From Panaeolus papilionaceus (Eukaryota > Basidiomycota > Agaricomycetes > Agaricales), in contig JADNRZ010000002.1 in the NCBI GenBank assembly GCA_015501605.1, forward strand, positions 2,170,001 to 2,234,000: a stretch of 64,000 nucleotides of DNA, written 5' to 3'. The position numbers were made by a program, and so were the translations under genes. The first letter of the stretch is position 1; every line of letters begins with the position of its first letter. Of the stretch, positions 58,225 to 64,000 are shown in pieces. A model generated the notes under the pieces. The model was not told where the DNA came from, ran no database searches, and worked only from the letters and a program-made list of their open reading frames with translations.

Positions 58225-59381
58225 TCATGTCTGCTTTTGAACCTGTTCGTCTGCTGTTTGTGCCTCGTTGACTCGTCGCTCCCGGTCGACATTGATTTCA
58301 TCTAAAATCTTCTTTCCACCCGTCTCGATAAGTGTTTTACCCAACAATGCTCCCAGCTTTTCAGCGTCCTCCAACGATGACACATCATCCTTCAACGTAT
58401 GCTCGACGTGCTCTTGTCCATCAATAGAGGTAATACATCCTGTCATCGTCAATGTCTCGCCGTTTGCTCGTTGTTCAAGCTTTGTAACGATTCCCACAGG
58501 AACACTGCATCCTCCCTCCAAAACTCTCAGGCATGCCCGCTCTGCACCACAGGTCCACAGCGTTTGGCGGTGGGTCAAGGCCTTGCAGAACTCCAAGGCT
58601 TCCTTGTCGTCGCTTCGCACTTCCACAGCCAGTGCTCCTTGCGAAACCGCATGGTACAGCGTCGGGGCCTTGATATCAGATGTAACCCGATCTCCCATTC
58701 CGTTGCGAACCATGCCGGATTTGGCGAGAATGAGAGCAGCGTATGGGCCATTGGGGTCGTCTAATTTTGCTAGTCGTGTATTCCTAGTCCCAAATATGCA
58801 TAAGATGAACGTGTCAAGACCAAATAAGCATAGAACTCACAAATTACCGCGCTAAGATTAGTAGCGAAAAGTTTGTTACTTTGATTGACGGAAGAGAGAA
58901 ATATAGGAACAGCACGCACGACATCCAAGAATTGCAGCTTGGGGTATTTGCGCCTCAGCTGGGCCACACGACGAACACTGCTCGTACCAACAACACTTCC
59001 ATCAGGAAGATCATCCAGGGTCTTCCACTCCTTGCCCTGTCTTACGACAAGACTGTCGACAGGGTCCTCACGCTCCAGAACGGCTCCGATCACACAACCT
59101 TCCGGTAGTGTCGTTGGCACATCCTTGTACGAGTGAACGAGCATATCGACATCGCGATCCTTCAATGCAACTTCGAGCTCTTTGGTCCACAATGCCTTTC
59201 CCCCAAGTAGATACAAAGCTTGAGATTGATTTTTATCTCCGGCAGTCGTCATAAACGAGGTCTTGAACTCTGGATTTGTGCCATTGGGAGGGAATGCTTC
59301 TTGTAAAGAGTTGAGGACGATATTGGTCTGGATCTGTGCCAATTGAGAGGCCCTTGAGGCAATTGTAAAGGTTCGTGGCAT
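58225..59381 (-). CDS. HEM3: Porphobilinogen deaminase (hydroxymethylbilane synthase)
   Basis: Joins four porphobilinogens into hydroxymethylbilane in heme synthesis, in the cytosol. Three exons (59381-58920, 58851-58841, 58783-58225) join to exactly 343 codons. Domain 1 reads FTIASRASQLAQIQTNIVLN, FMTTAGDKNQ, GKALWTKELEVALKDRDVDM, LVHSYKDVPTTLPEGCVIGA (KD with the catalytic Asp nearby), SVVGTSSVRRVAQLRRKYPK and LQFLDVRGNLNTRLAKLDD. The last part carries PYAALILAKSGMVRNGMGDR, SQGALAVEVRSDDKEA and ACLRVLEGGCSVPVGI, where the Cys after GG holds the dipyrromethane cofactor. The RGN motif is split off in an 11-base exon. The family's HSLKD is HSYKD here. Confidence 0.96.
58841..58851 (-). other. 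11-base micro-exon of HEM3
   Basis: On the minus strand the sequence CGCGGTAATTT is bounded by ttag before and gtgag after. It supplies Arg-Gly-Asn and two bases of Leu, bridging exon 1 (ending GTC, before gtgcgt) to exon 3 (starting GAATACACG). The result, DVRGNLNTRL, is the conserved family motif, and the total length is a multiple of three. Confidence 0.88.
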
Positions 59382-60054
59382 GGTAGATGGTAGGGAAACT
59401 TTTGGGAACGAGCAGAATTTTATCTATAAGAGGGTACTTAATGGGAACAGGTTATCATTGTTACGCGTCGGTCCGATCATTACCCATCCATTCCCGATTC
59501 TTGGGTTCTTCAAACCGAATGCTTACCCTGACTAAGTACGTGGTCCAACAAAAACATTACAAAAATTTAGTATGTAGGATCACGAAGAAAACTGCAAAGC
59601 TTATTTCCACCAATGACGAAATCTAAAAAACGACTTTATACAGTTTGAGATGGAAGAACTACAGAAGGATAGACCAATAGTGCTGCAAACGAGATACTAT
59701 AAGACAGACAACCGGGTTAAGGTAGCAGAATGAGGAATAACCTTTACAAATGTGGAGTTCGGCAAAGAAAAATAAAAAGTATTGGTCACAGGAAAGCATG
59801 AAAACAAATGGTGAAAAAATATGCCGTTTGCAAAATACAATGCATGATGTGTGGTATGACGATGGGTTTAGGGACTCGAAGGGCGCGCCAGCAAAAGTGT
59901 GAAGAGCAATTCAAAACGGATGTAGGGTAGATTTTGTTGGTATGAAGCGTACTAGGTACGTCAGAAGGGGAAAAAAAGACGGATTAAACGGATGCTAGTG
60001 TTGCGACAGAGGATAACAAATCCAAAGATTAAGAGAGAAAGCGACTGAAGAGGT
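59382..60054. other. Intergenic, HEM3 promoter and Pumilio 3' UTR
   Basis: 673 bases: HEM3 promoter on the left, and on the right probably a long 3' UTR of the Pumilio gene. Minus-strand AT-rich stretches could hold regulatory sites. No gene is seen. Confidence 0.5.
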
Positions 60055-63000
60055 TTACATTCCATAGCCGAAGTTGGTGCGTTGTGCATAGGGGTCATTC
60101 AATGACCCACCCAGTGCACCACCGAACGGAGGGATGCTGGTAAACGAAGGGAACGAGTTGACATGCGCTTGCGGAATGCTCTGGTTGTGGCTCGAGTTGC
60201 CTTGGAGCACATATCCATCAATGGATTGTGCTGGTAATCCATGCAACTGGGTGTTGAGCTGACCGAAGTTACCCTGACCAGGCAGATTATAAAGACCGCT
60301 CGTTTGACTGTAGACGTCTGCAAGAGGGTTTGCCGACAAGCTTGGTTGCATGCGGCCGACTCCTCCCATCCCTTGGTTTGTGAGAGCCATGTTAACAAGG
60401 GCCTGAGGATTGGAGAATCCGTTGAAGTGGTCCATTTGTTCACGTTGCAACTTGTTCTGTATACGTTTGCCATACGGGGTGTTGCGAATTAATGGAAGAA
60501 CAGGGCGAATGCCTTCGACCAACAAAGCGCGTTGATTTGGGTCCGCGTAATCCAACGCCGTCTGCGCAAAATGATGGTCAGACACGTAAACAAACCCTGT
60601 CCACAGATACTTACCTGGACGCAATAATTGCCGTAAGAGTCTCGTAAAAGTTTCTCCAAGCGAGAGCGATTCAGCAATTCCTCGATGAGCATTTTGCGAG
60701 TGCTGTGTTCAGCAACACGAATACACTGAATAATGTTATAAGACCACAATTCATAAAATGAACCAACTCCGTACCTTCTCAATGACATTAGAGCTGAATT
60801 TTTGGACGGAAAGGGCGCACACGTTGCCCGCAAATTGCCTAATGACACCATCACTAAACCTGTTGTCGTTAAGGTCCAAGATGTATTGGACGACCTGAGA
60901 GCATGACGTTAGAATGGAACTCCATTATGAATAGAATTAAATAGTTACATAGTTTCCGTATGGATCTTGCACAAGGGTTAGTGCGTTGTATGTGATTTCG
61001 TTGACGAGTTGAGCACGCTGGAGTTCCGAGGCGTGGTCAATGCATCTCTGCAAAACACAGCACCCGTGACGATGGGTAGCAACTTCGACACAGTTGGCAG
61101 CGACGGCGTTGTAGATGAACTGAAAAAAATGTCAACATCAATAAATTGCTCCACATGGACCCAATATAAGCTGCTTACCTGATTGTCTTCTGGAGCCAAT
61201 TTATTTAGACACTTCTGGATGACATGGTTACCGTTCAGATCTTTGATGAGGACGACGACGTGGAGACTCAAGGCGACGATGATAGAATGAATCTGAGCAT
61301 TGTATCTATGATCAGTCTGCTATTCACAGGTAAGTTTGAAGGTAATATGGAGGCGAAGAAAACTTGCCTGTCGTCTTGTCGAAAGGAAGTCGATCATCTT
61401 TTGTACGGCGCGAGTCCCGTGCATGTTCAAAGAAATGTTGACCAGATCCTGAGCAACCGATTCGCAGATGAGATTGCGCTGCTCGTCCGTGGAGTACTCC
61501 AGAAGTTTCTGACAGAGATAATTGCCAAATGGGTCTGCAAACAATCAGAAAGTGCTCTACTTGAATGAGGGAAATAGGTTACCAGTCATGAGGTCTGCAA
61601 AGTGGCCAAACGTCTCGCGGAAAATCATGTCCCGATGCTCAGGCACTCCTTCTTCCAGTTTCTTTTGAAGGTACCTGCACCCATGTTGATCCTTGCATAG
61701 GGTAGGAATTTCCCCCTGCAAGTCTTCGAGACGAGTACCAGCAAATCGGTTGACTGAATAAGGCGTCTATCAGAAAGGTAATCAACCGAATTTCAAGAAT
61801 GCAACGCACATTCTCGATCCATATCACCACGCTTGTGCTTCGGACCATGAAGACCATTCATCTTGCTATCCGCACTAGATGGTCCTCGAGATGGCAAACC
61901 AAGACCGTAACGTGGACCGCCTTGAGATGGATATAGCCCAGGAGCACCGACACTATTAGCTACAAGCCCAGACACGGAACCACGAGGCGCGTCAAACCCA
62001 TAAGAGTTGTAACGGGCGTTGTCAACACCATTGATTCCGTAGATAGAATCGTACTTTATAAATGGTCAGATTTTAAGGTGATATAAAAAAAGAGGGAGCA
62101 TACGTCATCACGTCCGGTCGACTGAATGGAGTTGAAAGTCAAAGCAGAGTTATCGTAGCTGCCTGAAAGGCGAGAGAGCGATGCTTGAATCTCATTTCCG
62201 ATTGCAGCGTCAGTGAGATGGTTAGGTGTGGCGATGCGGCCGTTTAAGGCTTGGAGATCCGGGGTATGAGGTGTTCCAGGAGTCTTCAATAGGTGGGACG
62301 TCGTGCTTGGCATTCCAAGTGGTGTCGCTGGCACTGAACGAGTAGTCGCCGACAAGCTGTCCAACAGGCTATGTGGTGAGCCACGACGGGAGGTTGGGGC
62401 TTGATGAGAATGAACTGAACCCTGAGATTGTTGAGAAACGAGCGGCACTGCGGAAGCCGAAGACGGTCCCCCAAGAATAGTGTTCGCCAAATCATCTGAA
62501 GGAGCAGAAAGTGTGACATTAGGGTTGGTTACCGTTCGACGATCTGATCGCGGAATGGAACCATCGGGCCCTCTCGGATTTCCCTGATACTGCTGCCATT
62601 CAGAAGATTTCTGGTTTCGCGGAGAAGTTTGGCTAACGTGGGCAAGGTCAAGCGCAGCAGAGGCACTGGAAATCTGCAACAAGCTCAGGGTTATTGAACG
62701 TGAAATAAATCGAGAATGGTGGTAGCGAACCTTGTTTGGATAGGCATGGTGATATTTATCGTCGTCGGAGGTTGGTAGATTCCTCATAGCGTCTATAATA
62801 AGTCAATAAGAGTTCTAGAGAGAGAAGCCAGGAAGAAAATAACGCACTGTGCATTTCCTGGTCTAACTGCTCATCCAACATCATTCCCGCATTGTACGTG
62901 CTGGCATATCTAGCTCCTTCATCGTCAGGATAACGACCATTGCGAACGAGAATGGAAGCAGAAACTGGTGTAGGGATGGGCGAGGCTCTGGAAGAACGCT

Positions 63001-63715
63001 CTCCAGCAATGGCAAGGCTTTGTAAATGAGCAGCAATGTCTTCATCCTGGCTGCTGGCGGAGGTTCTTCTGCTAGCGGGCATACTCTTGGCAGGCGGTCG
63101 GGCGAACGAATTTCCACCAGTCCCTCCCATGGCCAAATCAGGAGACAAGTTGACCGAGGACGCGTAAGTTACAGATTTTCGTTTGTCTCCGGTGGATCCA
63201 ACACCTTTTGAGAGAATGTCGATATCTGGTTGAGATGAGCGGAGTTGACGATTGTTGGGACCCATGTCTGCGAGAGTGGCATTCAGTCGAGGAGGAGTAG
63301 TTGGAGCGGATACCGCTATGTGCTGAACACCGTTTCCATTCGACTGGTAGGGGATGCTGAGAAGCTCTTGCGCTTGTTGCTGTTCCAAAGCCCTCATTTG
63401 ATCTTCAAACATTTTCCGTTGGAGGAGACGCTGACGCTCGTGTTCGAGACGCTTCAATTCGACACGCTAAAGATTGAGTTGGTTGGAGTAAGAAAGAAAG
63501 GAAGGGTAGAAGGATGTGGCGGCAAGACTTACTGCCGACATATTATTACCCAATCTTGCGGCCTAGTGAAAAGATACGTGAGACGAGAGGCATGGAGTTT
63601 AAGGTGTTTAACCCACCGAATCGGCGAGGTCCAAAAAAGCTGGTGGACTGCCGTTTCTGTCGTCAGATGGTGGATTATTATCAGTAGGGGAGATATTATT
63701 TTCAGTATGATTCAT
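60055..63715 (-). CDS. Pumilio-family RNA-binding protein (Puf4/Puf5-like)
   Basis: Post-transcriptional repressor binding UGUA-type sites in 3' UTRs. The start MNHTENNISPTDNNPPSDDR is followed by a basic/Gln-rich coiled stretch (ELKRLEHERQRLLQRKMFED) and long Ser/Pro-rich linkers. The Pumilio homology domain begins near 61760 with FAGTRLEDLQGEIPTLCKDQ. Eight repeats are visible by their recognition helices: HGCRYLQK, FGNYLCQK, HGTRAVQK, NGNHVIQK, HGCCVLQR, YGNYVVQY, SSNVIEK and YGNYCVQT. The T-R-A-V-Q and C-C-V-L-Q helices of repeats 3 and 5 are what I recall from yeast Puf4 and Puf5, rather than the C-R-V-I-Q of Puf3 and human PUM1. The tail after PYGKRIQNKLQREQMDHF is Gly/Asn/Gln-rich and ends FGYGM. 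About ten introns. Confidence 0.93.
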
Positions 63716-64000
63716 TTTGCGTAGAGCGACGGTGTTGGTGGTAATGTCAAGTTTTTGCGAGCAGTGAAGGACAGGGTGAAAAGGAAAGTTATGATGAAGG
63801 TTGACAATAAAGAGACGACGAAGGAGGGCAATAAAAAGACGAGTATGGGCTTATAGGCTATGTGAAAGGAAGGAAGGAGAGAGAAAAAGATAAATGTCAA
63901 GTAAATTCAATACAAGTTTTTGAAAAAGTAATTACCTTGTAAAAGTGAAGTGGTAGTGATATTACAAAGGCCTCTAAAGCCAGCTGCAGACTTATTAATT
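63716..64000 (-). promoter_or_regulatory. Promoter and leader of the Pumilio gene
   Basis: On the coding (minus) strand this is CT-rich, with repeated ctttc/tcctt blocks at about 63825-63890 just upstream of the start. The region runs to the window edge. A 62-codon minus-strand frame (63712-63900) is hydrophobic because of the pyrimidine content and is not taken as a gene. Confidence 0.5.

Noticed and set aside
1..64000. tRNA, rRNA, CRISPR, transposon or viral elements
   Set aside because: I looked for B-box-like ggttcgaatcc contexts, long terminal or inverted repeats, transposase or reverse transcriptase motifs and spaced repeats, and found none that hold up. A covariance-model and repeat-library search would settle this.

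Overview
This is a gene-dense piece of a nuclear fungal genome, most likely a basidiomycete of the Agaricomycetes. Coding regions are broken by many short introns, mostly about 45-70 bases with GT-AG ends, intergenic gaps are short, and several families have the domain layouts seen in agarics (for example a secreted protein beginning with an NPAVIATGFANDGQD-type stretch, and a single-copy Cuf1-like copper regulator). I found no transposon, tRNA, rRNA, CRISPR array or viral remnant. All names come from reading translated exons by eye; no database was searched. Gene coordinates run from start codon to stop codon and include introns.

Layout. 0.5-11 kb: 6-phosphogluconate dehydrogenase, an ASNSD1-type asparagine synthetase-like protein, prohibitin 1, a TIA-1/Pub1-type RNA-binding protein, then a head-to-head autophagy pair, ATG16 and Ypt7/Rab7. 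11-18.8 kb: a chromodomain protein with a SPOC-like C-terminal half (possible Chp1-like heterochromatin factor), the AP-1 sigma adaptin, 6-phosphogluconolactonase and a small membrane protein. 18.9-29 kb: a PXA-domain protein, two tandem paralogous membrane proteins, a CofD/UPF0052-like protein, a serine-rich unknown, chorismate synthase and a probable SAP30-like Sin3 partner. 30-45 kb: a secreted protein with a nine-copy 15-base repeat, the ABCF protein Gcn20, DNA topoisomerase II and a rhodanese plus tyrosine phosphatase fusion with a very large insert. 45-64 kb: a WW-domain protein, ISA1, a BAR-SH3 protein, SDO1/SBDS, ALG1, NFU1, a copper-fist regulator, a UBE2W-type E2, porphobilinogen deaminase and a Puf4/Puf5-like Pumilio protein.

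Themes. Two enzymes of the oxidative pentose phosphate pathway lie about 14 kb apart. ISA1, NFU1, the copper regulator and HEM3 put four metal or cofactor genes within about 12 kb. Many genes are divergent pairs with 120-400 bases between start codons. Gene structure is the most unusual layer: an 11-base internal micro-exon in HEM3 encoding the conserved RGN motif, a 12-base micro-exon inside the WW domain, a first coding exon of only ATG in the copper regulator, an 11-base last coding exon in UBE2W, and a GC-AG intron in 6-phosphogluconate dehydrogenase. I see no clearly undescribed multi-gene system. The best novelty candidates are the chromodomain/SPOC protein and the interrupted phosphatase.
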